Source: Bacillus xiapuensis
GTDB taxonomy: Bacteria > Bacillota > Bacilli > Bacillales > Domibacillaceae
DNA: 64,000 nt
Direction: 5' to 3'
Assembly (NCBI RefSeq): GCF_002797355.1
Contig: NZ_KZ454939.1
Coordinates: forward strand, 653,828 to 717,827
Numbering within the stretch: the first letter of the stretch is position 1; each line of letters opens with the position of its first letter. The notes beneath the pieces are model-generated. The model saw only the letters and a list, made by a program, of their open reading frames with translations. It did not search any database and was not told where the DNA came from. The position numbers and the translations under genes were made by a program. This document shows, in pieces, positions 28,494-37,343 of this stretch.

Positions 28494-30101
28494 ATGCTGG
28501 TGCAAATGCGGAGAGTGACGATTCAAACCAAGATTCTAGGATTAGCCTTGTCTTTAAGCTTATTCTTAATTTTCACGTTAACGGCCTATTATACTTATAT
28601 GGAAGGCAGGCAGATGCAAGCAGACCGGGGGCGTCTGGCATTGGGGTTAGCGAAAACGATCGCCTCCATGCCAACTGTTGTCGACTCTTTGAAGGCAGGA
28701 GATCCTTCCCGTAACATTCAGCCGATCGCTGAGCGCATCCGCCGAAAAACAGGGGCTGAATTTATTGTTGTGGGGAATGCGCAAGGAATTCGCTATTCCC
28801 ATCCGCGTCTATCGGAAATAGGAAAGCCGATGATAGGCGGAGACAATGATCGGGCGCTTCTGAAGGGGGAGTCTTATGTTTCGGAAGCGCGTGGTTCTCT
28901 TGGGATTTCTATGAGGGGAAAGGCGCCGGTTTTTGATCATGATGGCGATATTATCGGTGTTGTTTCCGTTGGTTTTTTAGTGGAAGAAGTTCAGAAACAA
29001 ATCCTCAGGGACCTGTCGAAAGAGGTGGGCGTATCTCTTATTGCCCTTGTGATATCTGTGATCGGCAGTTATTTGCTTGCCAGGAGCATACGTCAGGATA
29101 CGCTTGGACTGGAGCCTGCTGAAATTGCCCGCTTGTATAAAGAAAAAAACGCGGTACTTCATTCGGTGAAAGAGGGGATTTTAGCTGTTGACCGAAATGG
29201 CGTGATCCGGTCGATGAATCAGCCGGCTAAAAAACTGCTGGATATTCAAAAGTCTGTCCGTGATTTAAAGGTGGATCACCTTTTTCCTTCCGCTTATTTA
29301 TACGAGGTCCTCAAAACAGGGAAGCCGCAAGTGGATAAAGAAATGCAATGGCGTCATAAAAAAATCATTATGAATTGCACACCGATATTTGACAGCGGCA
29401 GTGTAAGCGGGGCAGTCGTTTCGTTTCGCGACAAAACAGAAGTTGAGCAGATGGTGAATACGCTGTCAGAGGTGAAGATGTATTCAGATGATTTAAGAGC
29501 TCAAACGCATGAATTTACAAATAAATTATATGTGCTATCCGGATTGCTTCAATTAGGCCAATATGAAGAAGCAATCGATATGCTGCAAAATGAAACAACG
29601 AAATTAGATTCTTTAAACCGAATTGTATTTGAACAGATCAAAGATATAAAAGTACAAGCTATTTTGCTTGGAAAGCTGGGCAAAGCCTCTGAAAAAAAAG
29701 TCATCTTTGAAATTGATCCGCAGAGTTACTTGGAAACGTTACCAAATCATATAAAGTTATCTGAGCTAACCTTGATTCTAGGAAATATTATGGACAATGC
29801 CTTTGATGCTGTTGCCGATGAGGAAGAACCGCGTGTCAGTTTTTTCGCCACTGATATCGGAGAGGATATTATTTTTGAAGTGAGTGACAACGGCAAGGGG
29901 ATCAAACAAGAGGATCTTTCTCTCATCTTTGAGCTGGGCTTTACTTCAAAAGAGGACAGCCTGCCAAGAGGGTACGGACTGTCCAATGTGGACAACGCTG
30001 TAAAAGAACTGGGGGGAATCGTAGAGGTGCACAGTGAAAAAGGAAACACCACCTTTACAGTATTTCTGCCTAAAAGACAGGGAGGGGAGAAAAATGGCTA
30101 A
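28494..30101 (+). CDS. citS: Citrate-type sensor histidine kinase CitS
   Basis: Membrane sensor kinase of the DcuS/CitA family, 535 aa. TM1 is about residues 15-34, an extracytoplasmic PAS/Cache sensor 35-170, TM2 about 172-195, a cytoplasmic PAS domain about 210-320, then the phosphoacceptor H339 in RAQTHEFTNKLY. The ATPase has the N box LGNIMDNAFDAV, G1 DNGKGI and G2 GYGLSNVDNAV. It overlaps the response regulator gene by 8 bp. The neighbouring citM-type transporter makes citrate the likely signal, as in B. subtilis CitST; malate or another C4 acid is the alternative. Confidence 0.88.
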   Translation: MLVQMRRVTIQTKILGLALSLSLFLIFTLTAYYTYMEGRQMQADRGRLALGLAKTIASMPTVVDSLKAGDPSRNIQPIAERIRRKTGAEFIVVGNAQGIRYSHPRLSEIGKPMIGGDNDRALLKGESYVSEARGSLGISMRGKAPVFDHDGDIIGVVSVGFLVEEVQKQILRDLSKEVGVSLIALVISVIGSYLLARSIRQDTLGLEPAEIARLYKEKNAVLHSVKEGILAVDRNGVIRSMNQPAKKLLDIQKSVRDLKVDHLFPSAYLYEVLKTGKPQVDKEMQWRHKKIIMNCTPIFDSGSVSGAVVSFRDKTEVEQMVNTLSEVKMYSDDLRAQTHEFTNKLYVLSGLLQLGQYEEAIDMLQNETTKLDSLNRIVFEQIKDIKVQAILLGKLGKASEKKVIFEIDPQSYLETLPNHIKLSELTLILGNIMDNAFDAVADEEEPRVSFFATDIGEDIIFEVSDNGKGIKQEDLSLIFELGFTSKEDSLPRGYGLSNVDNAVKELGGIVEVHSEKGNTTFTVFLPKRQGGEKNG

Positions 30102-30783
30102 TATAAGAGCGGTTATTGCGGAGGATGATTTCCGCGTAGCCAATATTCATGAGAAATTCTTGCGTAAATTTGCTGACATTGAGGTGGTGGGAAAGGCGCT
30201 AAGTGCCAAGCAAACTCTTGAATTGCTGGAAGAAAAACAGCCGGATCTGCTCCTCCTCGATGTGTATATGCCCGATCAGCTTGGATCCGATTTGCTCCCG
30301 ATCATACGCGAGAATTACAGCCAGGTGGACATCCTGATGATTACCGCAGCTACCGACCGGGATATACTGAAAAAGGCGCTCCGTTATGGTGTGGAGTATT
30401 TCTTGATCAAACCGGTGAAGATGGAGCGGTTTGATCAAATTATTAAAGAATACCAGCATAAACGAAAGCTGCTGCATGCTAAACAGGAAGTGGACCAAGA
30501 GGTGGTGGACTTGGTCTTTAAGAAACTTATCAAGCGTCCAGTTGCAGCCAGCAGGAAAGGCCGGCTGCCAAAAGGGATTGATAAGATCACACTGTCAAAA
30601 GTAAGAGAGGTGCTTGCCGGAAGTGAAGAAGGCTTAACCACTGAACAGGCGAGTGATCAAATTGGCGTTTCGCGGACAACAGCCAGACGCTATTTAGAAT
30701 ATTTAGTGTCTATTCATGAGTGCAAAGCTGAAGTGGGATATGGCGTAGTGGGGAGACCTGAACGGAAATATTATCAAATCTGA
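30094..30783 (+). CDS. citT: Response regulator CitT
   Basis: A 229-aa regulator. The receiver domain (about 5-125) has the acidic pair AEDD, phosphoacceptor Asp in LLLLDVYMPD (about 57), conserved Thr/Ala in ITAATD, and Lys in IKPVK. The C-terminal part (about 170-225) has the HTH of the CitB/DcuR group: EGLTTEQASDQIGVSRTTARRYLEYL. The start ATG is at 30094, after GGGAGGGGAG; an in-frame ATG at 30034 lies inside citS. It would activate the citM-type gene 360 bp downstream. Confidence 0.9.
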   Translation: MANIRAVIAEDDFRVANIHEKFLRKFADIEVVGKALSAKQTLELLEEKQPDLLLLDVYMPDQLGSDLLPIIRENYSQVDILMITAATDRDILKKALRYGVEYFLIKPVKMERFDQIIKEYQHKRKLLHAKQEVDQEVVDLVFKKLIKRPVAASRKGRLPKGIDKITLSKVREVLAGSEEGLTTEQASDQIGVSRTTARRYLEYLVSIHECKAEVGYGVVGRPERKYYQI

Positions 30784-31089
30784 TCGTTTGGATCCCCTAG
30801 TAAGGTGCCGTTTAAGTATGGAGAGGGGAATGAAAAGGCCAAACGGGAGACTGCGGCGCTGAAATGCCTGATTCGTTCGGGTCTGCAAGAGGCAGGTCTA
30901 CCTTTGTTCTCCGCTTCAACAACAGAGGAAAAACGAAAGTCTCATTGTTCACAGGGGCATTTTATGTCTGCCAATTCGTAAGACCGGATGCTATTCTTGC
31001 CATTCGGTCTTTTTCACATGTCTTGAGTCATAACATTCCCGTGAACAAAATGAATTTAATTTTCAAAATAAATTTTAAAAACAATAAAT
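30784..31089. other. Gap with dispersed repeat and terminator
   Basis: At about 30860-30935 lies a member of the dispersed intergenic repeat also found at 35.9, 38.4, 51.9, 55.4 and 60.4 kb (GATTCGTTCGGGTCTGCAAG, then CTTTGTTCTC-GCTTCAAC). A terminator AGACCG (30981-30986) / CGGTCT (31005-31010) with T run ends the citST unit. Confidence 0.6.
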
Positions 31090-31103
31090 TGATAACGCTT
31101 ACA
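31090..31103 (-). promoter_or_regulatory. cre site upstream of citM
   Basis: On the minus strand this reads TGTAAGCGTTATCA, a full match to the CcpA consensus. It lies 45 bp before the citM start, so glucose repression of citrate uptake is expected, as known for B. subtilis citM. Confidence 0.85.
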
Positions 31104-31147
31104 AAAGAAGAGAGACAGCTTACAATGGGAATAAAGGAGTGAAAAAT

Positions 31148-32443
31148 ATGCTTGCAGTGTTAGGGTTTTTAATGATCTTGGTTTTTATGATTTTAATTAT
31201 GACAGAACGTTTGTCAGCGATGATTGCTCTGATTGTCGTGCCCGTTGTTTTCGCTCTCTTAGGCGGGTTCGGCAGTGAAATAGGGCCGATGGCGTTAGAA
31301 GGGATTAAAAGTGTGGCGCCAACAGGCATCATGATTTTATTTGCTATTCTCTTCTTCGGTATTTTGATTGATGCAGGAGTATTTGATCCTATTATTCATA
31401 CGATTCTTAAGGTGGTAAAGGGAGATCCATTAAAGATCGCCGTCGGTACGGCGGCTTTGGCACTGTTTATTTCATTAGATGGGGACGGTACCACTACTTA
31501 TATGATTACGATTTCAGCCATGCTTCCTCTTTACAAAAGGATTGGAATGAGACCGCTGATACTAGCGGGAATTGCTGTTTCAGCTTCAGGGGTGATGAAC
31601 CTGCTCCCATGGGGAGGCCCGACAGCCCGGGTTATGACGGCTTTGAATCTCGAAATGTCAGAGGTGTTTACACCTGTGATCCCTGCCATGATTGGCGGCG
31701 TTCTGTTTGTTCTGTTCATGTCTTATCTGCTCGGCCGAAAAGAAAGAAAGCGGATTGGAGTTATTGAGCTGGATTTTAGCACGGCAGCTAAAGAAGCGGC
31801 GGCAACAGCTGAAGGCAATAATCTTAAGCGTCCTAAACTGATTGTCTTTAACTATGCCTTAACTATTATCCTTCTAGTCTCTCTTATTATGGAATTATTG
31901 CCGACAACAGTATTGTTTATGATCGGTTTTGCAATCGCAATTACCGTTAATTATCCGAAGGTGACAGAGCAGAAAGCGCGGGTTGCCAATTATGCGGATA
32001 ATGCGCTATCCGTTGTTTCCATGATTTTTGCTGCCGGAATTTTTACTGGGCTTCTATCGGGAACTGGCATGGTAGATGCCATGGCGAATTCCATGATTCA
32101 GCATATTCCGGATGAAATGGGTTCGCATTTTGCGGTGATTACAGCCATTATTAGTGCACCGTTTACTTTCTTTATGTCCAACGATGCTTTTTACTATGGT
32201 GTCCTGCCGCTGCTTGCTAAAGCGGGAGCTGCCTACGGAATTGACCCTGCTATGATCGGAAGGGCTTCGCTTTTTGGCCTGCCGGTTCATTTGCTGAGTC
32301 CGCTTGTTCCTTCCACTTATCTGCTGGTAGGAATGGTGGGAGAGGATTTTGGGGCTCTGCAGCGTTCTTTCTTAAAGTGGGCCTGCGGTTCGACAGCCGT
32401 TCTCATCATCGTGGCTCTCGTATTAGGAATTATCCCGCTGTAG
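31148..32443 (+). CDS. citM: Citrate-metal:H+ symporter, CitMHS family
   Basis: An integral membrane transporter of 431 aa with about twelve helices, importing citrate complexed with divalent metal. Conserved CitMHS segments are visible: LDGDGTTTYMITISAMLPLY (about 98-117), MNLLPWGGPTARVM and the second-half SNDAFYYGVLPLL. ATG 31148 is chosen over GTG 31139 because AAAGGAG lies 8 bases before it and the protein then begins MLAVLGFLM as in B. subtilis CitM. It is controlled by the cre site and presumably CitT. CitM and CitH differ in metal preference, which cannot be read here. Confidence 0.92.
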   Translation: MLAVLGFLMILVFMILIMTERLSAMIALIVVPVVFALLGGFGSEIGPMALEGIKSVAPTGIMILFAILFFGILIDAGVFDPIIHTILKVVKGDPLKIAVGTAALALFISLDGDGTTTYMITISAMLPLYKRIGMRPLILAGIAVSASGVMNLLPWGGPTARVMTALNLEMSEVFTPVIPAMIGGVLFVLFMSYLLGRKERKRIGVIELDFSTAAKEAAATAEGNNLKRPKLIVFNYALTIILLVSLIMELLPTTVLFMIGFAIAITVNYPKVTEQKARVANYADNALSVVSMIFAAGIFTGLLSGTGMVDAMANSMIQHIPDEMGSHFAVITAIISAPFTFFMSNDAFYYGVLPLLAKAGAAYGIDPAMIGRASLFGLPVHLLSPLVPSTYLLVGMVGEDFGALQRSFLKWACGSTAVLIIVALVLGIIPL

Positions 32444-32504
32444 TTTCGTGCTGGGAGCCAGGCGCTATATCGCCATAAATAATTAAAGAAAAACTATGAA
32501 GAGG

Positions 32505-32695
32505 CTGGGACAGGCCTAGTTTCTTTAAATGAAGCCGGGACAAAGTGTTTTCAGCTAATAAAATAGCCGAACTATTATTTAGAACTCTCATTCAGAGTTT
32601 CGTAATAGTTCGGTTATATTGTTTCTCATATTTTTATTAAACACAATGGTTCGGCTTTCATGACAGCAAATTTAGTTATGTCCCAACCTCGTTTA
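32505..32695 (-). repeat. Dispersed GAGGCTGGGACA repeat, copy 1
   Basis: Starts GAGGCTGGGACAGGCCTAG and contains a long hairpin: AGCCGAACTATTATTTAGAACTC... paired with ...GTTTCGTAATAGTTCGGTT. The same element, inverted, lies at 50203-50345 and 57017-57180. Copies end near CAGCAAATTTAGTTATG. The hairpin may terminate transcription from citM. Confidence 0.82.
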
Positions 32696-32702
32696 GTTAT
32701 TT

Positions 32703-32876
32703 TATTTTTTATGATTTTCTACTAATATGTTCCCTAGAATGACTCCTATGATAGCGGAGGCTATATTTAAAATAATTTTGATTGGTAATGATAGGTTTTT
32801 AAAAAAATACTCAGATAAGAAAGTAACCAAAAATACGGCAATGCCTCCGAATAATACAAAATAAAGATTTATCATT
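32703..32876 (-). CDS. Small two-helix membrane protein, copy 2
   Basis: A 57-aa protein beginning MINLYFVLFGGIAVFLVTFL with a second helix IILNIASAIIGVILGNIL and a basic tail NHKK. GAGGAGATTG stands upstream of the ATG. It is a paralogue of the protein at 27708-27890 and, as there, sits just downstream of a gene tail ending IPYWKPIDNM. Two conserved neighbours in two places suggest a functional pair, for example a peptide or enzyme with its membrane partner. I cannot name the family. Confidence 0.65.
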
Positions 32877-32904
32877 TTAATGATTAATCAATCTCCTCTC
32901 GATT

Positions 32905-33183
32905 ACTGTTTACACATTTTCATATTATCGATTGGCTTCCAGTACGGAATGTAAATAACGAAATGTACGGTATTTACATATTCATTAATAATAGCCCCTC
33001 CAATAGCTCGAGGAAGCCCACTCAAACTGCCTATAAGAGCGCCAAAAGCAACTCATCCTTCTGTTTAGTAAAGTATTAACATCAGTCCCTGAAAGGTAAA
33101 AAATTACATAACTATAATATACATTTATACCTCTTTTATATTCATAGGAAACTGCTTTGTATAAATTAGAGTTATTATACTCC
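32905..33183 (-). pseudogene. Gene tail before small membrane protein, copy 2
   Basis: One frame from ATG 33183 reads MEYNNSNLYKAVSYEYKRG to FYLSGTDVNTLLNRR; near 33055 the sensible reading moves to another frame, GALIGSLSGLPRAIGGAII and then VNTVHFVIYIPYWKPIDNM, stopping about 32905. The glycine-rich hydrophobic segment (GXXXG-like) recalls class II bacteriocins or a membrane-inserting segment, but this is only an impression. A single indel would join the two frames. Confidence 0.5.
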
Positions 33184-33239
33184 ATGAAGAGAGCGATTGT
33201 ATCTCATTTGGTTTCTAATGAATGCTTAATCTTACATAA

Positions 33240-33895
33240 AAAGACGACAGAAAGGGACACCTTCTTGTAAAATGAATGTGCTGCCAATCATTCACGAGTA
33301 GAGGTATCCCTATGATACTGAATTCCATGTCCTTGAACTTGATTCAAAAAGTTTGTTTCCGATGAAGGGCTACAACCATTGATTGTGAAGATACCGCACG
33401 AAAGCTAACTGTCAAATCGTTGATTCAGTATCTAGTTATGGCGGCGGCTCGTGAGTGGAAAAGGTTGCGCGGACGTTGGCTCATCGGTGAGTCTTGTCGA
33501 TGTCAACTAATCCACTCTGTCTAAAAAAGATGGGACAGCTTGATGACGGGTTAATGAAGAGCGTAGTGGATTTAATTGTTTGCAAATGTAACCGAGTGAC
33601 TCGCCGCACGTTGAAAATTCAGCAAAGAAGAAGCCAATATTCTGTTCCGGCTCATTGCTGATTTTTACTGGCAACAGAGTTTGCTTGTTACATCTAACTT
33701 GGAATTTAGCGGAGGGGATTGCATTCTTTCAGACAGCCGGCTGACAGCTGCACCGGTGGATTGTCTGATTTACCGTATCCGCTTCATAAGCTATGAGGCT
33801 GAAAGTTATCGCCTGACGAGATGCCCTGTCACGAACAAGATAACTGAAGTTTTCATTGGTGAGAGGCTATGTAAAAAACGTTGCACTTTTTTCTA
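33240..33895 (+). pseudogene. IS4-like transposase remnant
   Basis: Patchy fragments resemble the N-terminal part of IS4-type transposases: DTARKLTVKSLIQYLVMAAA with REWKRLRG near 33390-33470, and CNRVTRRTLK near 33590. Many stops and shifts separate them and no DDE motif can be assembled. Ends were not found. Confidence 0.5.
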
Positions 33896-33938
33896 GCAAT
33901 ATACAAGTAATTCGGCTTTTAAAAAATTTAACATATAT

Positions 33939-34002
33939 CCGAAATTTATCTCCCACTTCTAAACGTGAAGGTGCACCAGTGAAAGCGGGAGATAAATTTC
34001 GG
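33939..34002. repeat. Left-end hairpin of tnpB element
   Basis: A perfect 16-bp inverted repeat, CCGAAATTTATCTCCC (33939-33954) and its complement (33987-34002), encloses a second small hairpin (CTTC...GAAG). It stands 75 bp before tnpB and is probably the left subterminal structure of an IS200/IS605-type element. Confidence 0.7.
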
Positions 34003-34076
34003 TTGGCGTAAGCCAAAGCGAATGTACGTATGATATAATAGAACAAATGTTCCTTATGGAAATGAGGTGATTCGAT

Positions 34077-35183
34077 ATGGCAAACAAAGCCTATAAGTTC
34101 CGTCTGTATCCAACGAAAGAACAAGAACAACTTCTTGCCAAAACCTTCGGCTGTGTTCGTTTCGTCTACAACAAAATGTTAGCTGAACGAAAGAAAACTT
34201 ATGAACAATTCAAGGGTGATAAGGAAACGCTAAAGAAACAAAAGTTTCCCACTCCTGCTAAGTATAAGGCTGAGTTTGAATGGCTTAAAGAAGTGGACAG
34301 CCTTGCACTGGCAAACGCTCAGCTACATTTGCAGAAGGCGTACAAAAATTTCTTCTCTGGACGTGCTGAATTTCCGAAGTTCAAAAACCGTAAAGCAAGA
34401 CAATCCTACACAACCAATGTGGTAAACGGAAACATGATGCTTTTGGATGGCTATATCAAATTACCGAAATTGAAACTCGTAAAAGTTAAGCAGCATCGGG
34501 AAATTCCGTCACATCATCTCATCAAGTCTTGTACCGTTTCTCGAACAAAAACAGGAAAATACTACGTTTCCATTCTCACCGAATACGAACATCAACCTGT
34601 ACAAAAAGAAGTACAAGCTGTCGTTGGCTTGGATTTTTCCATGAATGGCTTATTTGTCGATAGTGAAACAGGTAAGACAGCCAATTACCCTCGTTTTTAT
34701 CGTCAAGCCCTGGAAAAATTGGCAAAGGCACAGCGTATTCTATCACGCAGAAAGAAAGGCTCTATTCGTTGGCACAAACAGCGACTAAAAGTGGCGAAGC
34801 TGCATGAAAGGATTGCAGACCAACGAAAAGACTTTCTGCATAAGGAATCACAAAAATTAGCGAGACGGTATGATTGCGTAGTGATCGAAGACCTCAACAT
34901 GAAGGGAATGTCACAAGCCCTCAATTTCGGCAAAAGCGTTGCCGATCATGCATGGGGCATGTTCACGACTTTTCTTAGGTACAAGTTAGAAGAGCAAGGG
35001 AAAAAGCTTATCAAAATAGATAAGTGGTTTCCCTCATCCAAAACTTGTTCATGTTGCGGTCAAGTAAAGGAAGGTCTATCTCTTTCTGAACGCCTATTTC
35101 ATTGTGATTGTGGGTTTGCGGCAGATAGAGATTGGAATGCTTCTATCAATATCAAGCATGAAGGATTGCGATTGTTAGCATGA
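34077..35183 (+). CDS. tnpB: TnpB RNA-guided nuclease (IS605/IS1341 type)
   Basis: A 368-aa TnpB. The N-terminal HTH/WED region begins KAYKFRLYPTKEQEQLLAKT. RuvC residues are all present: Asp in VVGLDFSMNG (about 190), Glu in CVVIEDLNMKG (about 267) and Asp in AADRDWNASINIK (about 350). A zinc ribbon CSCCG ... CDCG lies between the last two. The gene is intact, but no tnpA transposase accompanies it, so the element is of the lone-tnpB kind. TnpB proteins cleave DNA using a guide RNA made from the element's right end. AAATGAGGTGA precedes ATG. Confidence 0.93.
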   Translation: MANKAYKFRLYPTKEQEQLLAKTFGCVRFVYNKMLAERKKTYEQFKGDKETLKKQKFPTPAKYKAEFEWLKEVDSLALANAQLHLQKAYKNFFSGRAEFPKFKNRKARQSYTTNVVNGNMMLLDGYIKLPKLKLVKVKQHREIPSHHLIKSCTVSRTKTGKYYVSILTEYEHQPVQKEVQAVVGLDFSMNGLFVDSETGKTANYPRFYRQALEKLAKAQRILSRRKKGSIRWHKQRLKVAKLHERIADQRKDFLHKESQKLARRYDCVVIEDLNMKGMSQALNFGKSVADHAWGMFTTFLRYKLEEQGKKLIKIDKWFPSSKTCSCCGQVKEGLSLSERLFHCDCGFAADRDWNASINIKHEGLRLLA

Positions 35184-35295
35184 TCATATATAGAGCATGG
35201 AACAGGCTCGATAGCTAAGTAAATTTCGTACGGATAAGTGCGATTACCTTAGAAGCCCCCACCTCTAAGCGAAGCGTAGGTGGCGGGTAGTTCAC
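35150..35295 (+). ncRNA. Probable omega RNA / right end of tnpB element
   Basis: After tnpB the right end contains GAAGCCCCCACCTCTAAGCG and GGTGGCGGGTAGTTCAC, a conserved right-end hairpin (CCCACCT / AGGTGG) of IS605-type elements. In known systems the guide RNA ends here and its spacer is the flanking sequence, starting at about 35296 (TAGTTACCCACGATCAAG). Exact ends are inferred. Confidence 0.65.
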
Positions 35296-35297
35296 TA

Positions 35298-35381
35298 GTT
35301 ACCCACGATCAAGAAATGCTTTGTTACGCTGATCAAATTATTAAAATGAGCGATGGGCAAATCCTGCAAAGTGAACATTGA
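35298..35381 (+). pseudogene. ABC-transporter ATPase, C-terminal remnant
   Basis: Directly after the tnpB element the frame reads VTHDQEMLCYADQIIKMSDG and ends GQILQSEH-stop. VTHD...YADQIIKMSDGQI is the H-loop and end of a MacB/LolD-type ATPase. The rest of the gene is not found on the other side of the element, so insertion was followed or preceded by deletion. Confidence 0.75.
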
Positions 35382-35549
35382 AATATATTCGCAAAAGCTC
35401 CAAATCAAGCGACAAGCTGCCGCTGCCAGTAGATGTATAGATTCAATGAATATATTTCTGTTTAGGACATGAGTTAAGGACATATACAACTTGCATAGTA
35501 TCGACAAAAGCATCAATACTACAAGTAAGACCCAAAAGAGGTGACGTGC

Positions 35550-35798
35550 ATGAGTATATGTCCTTTATGCAATGCATTGAAACAGTTGGAAGTGTATTGT
35601 CCCCAATGCCGCTTTCGGCTGGATGATTCAGGAAAAGTATCCGATTTCTTAGATCCCTATGGTCATTACAATGATGAAGAAACTGTCAAAATGGGGGATG
35701 GTTATCCGACTACCGCCGAAGAACATATTTGTCCGCATTTAATGTTCTGTCCGCAATGCGGATACCAAGAGGTGAGATGCATTCAGGAAGAATCCTGA
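35550..35798 (+). CDS. Small zinc-ribbon protein
   Basis: An 82-aa protein with two Cys pairs at the N terminus (CPLC, CPQC) and a CPH...CPQC pattern at the C terminus, so it probably binds zinc through a ribbon. The middle is acidic (DPYGHYNDEETVKMGDGYP). ATG 35550 lies 6 bases after AGAGGTGA; GTG 35541 is the other option. The type is common as a hypothetical protein in Bacillaceae. No operon partner. Confidence 0.7.
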   Translation: MSICPLCNALKQLEVYCPQCRFRLDDSGKVSDFLDPYGHYNDEETVKMGDGYPTTAEEHICPHLMFCPQCGYQEVRCIQEES

Positions 35799-35992
35799 TG
35801 AATAGATTGCCGCTCTCCCATGTTTTATTTCGCATATAAGCTGCCGCATCAAGATTGAAACAGAGAATAAGGAGGAGATCACGGCCGCTGCAAGCCGGGA
35901 TGTTAGCCGTTGTTCTTCCTTTCAACGGCGGGGGAGGGGAAAATCTGGTGTGAGCTAAGTGACAGCTCATTAGGCAACTGTGAGATAGAAAG

Positions 35993-36025
35993 AGGGACCC
36001 GTGCTTTGAAACTCTCCGGGTCCCT
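35993..36025 (-). terminator. Terminator of the CofE-like gene
   Basis: AGGGACCCG pairs with CGGGTCCCT; it follows the stop of the minus-strand gene. The preceding 35870-35940 region holds another copy of the dispersed repeat with TTGTTCTTCCTTTCAAC. Confidence 0.75.
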
Positions 36026-36032
36026 TAAATAA

Positions 36033-37226
36033 TTAATCGGTATAGTTGTCGAAATAACCTTGGATATAAATGATAGGTGTACCTTTATCGCCGCTTCCAG
36101 AAGTCAAGTCCGATAAAGAGCCGATTAAGTCCGTTAATTTTCTCGGGGTTGTTCCTTGCGCTTCCATCGCTCCGACAAGGTTTTCCCCTTTGTTGTTAAT
36201 ATAGTCGGTGATCGCTGCTTTCAGCTCTTCCCCTTGTAAATCAGCAAAGTTATTATCAGCTAGATACTTTAACTTCACTTCATTTGGCGTGCCAGCTAAA
36301 CCAGCTGTGTAAGCTGGGGAAACAACTGGATCTGCCAGCTCCCAGATCTTCCCTGCCGGATCTTTGAAAGCACCGTCGCCATAGATCATTACTTCTACCG
36401 TTTTTCCGGTTTTTTCTTTCAGCATTTGCTGGATTTTATCGACGATCGGTTGGGCATTATGCGGGAATAATTTCACGCTGTCCTCTGTTGCTTTATTGGA
36501 ACCGAGCAGACCGTAGTCCGGATTATAGCCGCTGCCGTCAATAGACTCGGATAAAATATCATCGAGATTATAGATCTTCTTGGCGCCATGCTTTTTCAAG
36601 ATGCGCTTCGTGCGGAATCTAGTATGAATATCGCATGTAAGTACACTGCCTGTATAATCTAAAATCGTTTGGGCGTGGTTGGAGAAGATGACCTCGCATT
36701 CAACGCCATGCTCCGCGATAATGGATTTATAGTATTCAATGTAATCAACACCTGTAAACGGGTGCTTGTTCTCGCCGAAATTCTCGCGGAATTCTTGTTC
36801 TGTCAACACATCCGTCCAAGGATTGATTCCTTTTTCATCCAGACGATCTATGTCAATTAAATGATTGCCAACTTCGTCAGACGGATAGCTCAGCATTAAG
36901 ACAATTTTCTTCTTCGCCCCTTTTGCTATCCCGTGAAGACAGTTGGCAAAACGGTTGCGGCTTAATATCGGGAAGATCACACCAATTGTGTCGTCACCGA
37001 ATTTGGAGCGGACATCTGCGGCAATATGATCCACTGTTGCATAGTTTCCTTGTGCCCGCGCAACGATCGATTCTGTAACCGTTACGATGTCTTTATCCCT
37101 GATTTGAAACCCTTCCGCCTCGGAAGCTTTCAATACGCTGTCGACTACAATTTGTTCAATGCAGTCTCCCTGGTTGATGATCGGGCCGCGTAAACCTCTG
37201 ACCACTGTTCCCACTAATCTTTCCAA
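36033..37226 (-). CDS. CofE-like (F420-0:gamma-glutamyl ligase) family protein
   Basis: A 397-aa protein of the coenzyme F420:L-glutamate ligase-like family. It opens VGTVVRGLRGPIINQGDCIE and has the family segments DIVTVTESIVARAQGNYATV, GVIFPILSRNRFANCLHGIA, DYIEYYKSI and MIYGDGAFKDPAGKIWELAD. Archaeal and actinobacterial CofE is about 250 aa; this longer type occurs in many Firmicutes that lack F420, so the amide-bond substrate is unknown. It is divergent from a LysR gene across 117 bp, a layout that usually means direct control. GGAGCG lies before ATG. Confidence 0.8.
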   Translation of the reverse strand: MERLVGTVVRGLRGPIINQGDCIEQIVVDSVLKASEAEGFQIRDKDIVTVTESIVARAQGNYATVDHIAADVRSKFGDDTIGVIFPILSRNRFANCLHGIAKGAKKKIVLMLSYPSDEVGNHLIDIDRLDEKGINPWTDVLTEQEFRENFGENKHPFTGVDYIEYYKSIIAEHGVECEVIFSNHAQTILDYTGSVLTCDIHTRFRTKRILKKHGAKKIYNLDDILSESIDGSGYNPDYGLLGSNKATEDSVKLFPHNAQPIVDKIQQMLKEKTGKTVEVMIYGDGAFKDPAGKIWELADPVVSPAYTAGLAGTPNEVKLKYLADNNFADLQGEELKAAITDYINNKGENLVGAMEAQGTTPRKLTDLIGSLSDLTSGSGDKGTPIIYIQGYFDNYTD

Positions 37227-37343
37227 TCTAATCGCTCCTTATATCTATGTAAATGATTGTAGCTGATGATACTTGTACTATACACGTGAATAATGATATA
37301 AGTAAAATTAATATATTTAATAACAGATATAAGGTGATGTTAT

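Noticed and set aside
33681-33896. Separate 71-aa gene
   Set aside because: It lies in the IS4-like debris, has no ribosome site and no independent similarity.
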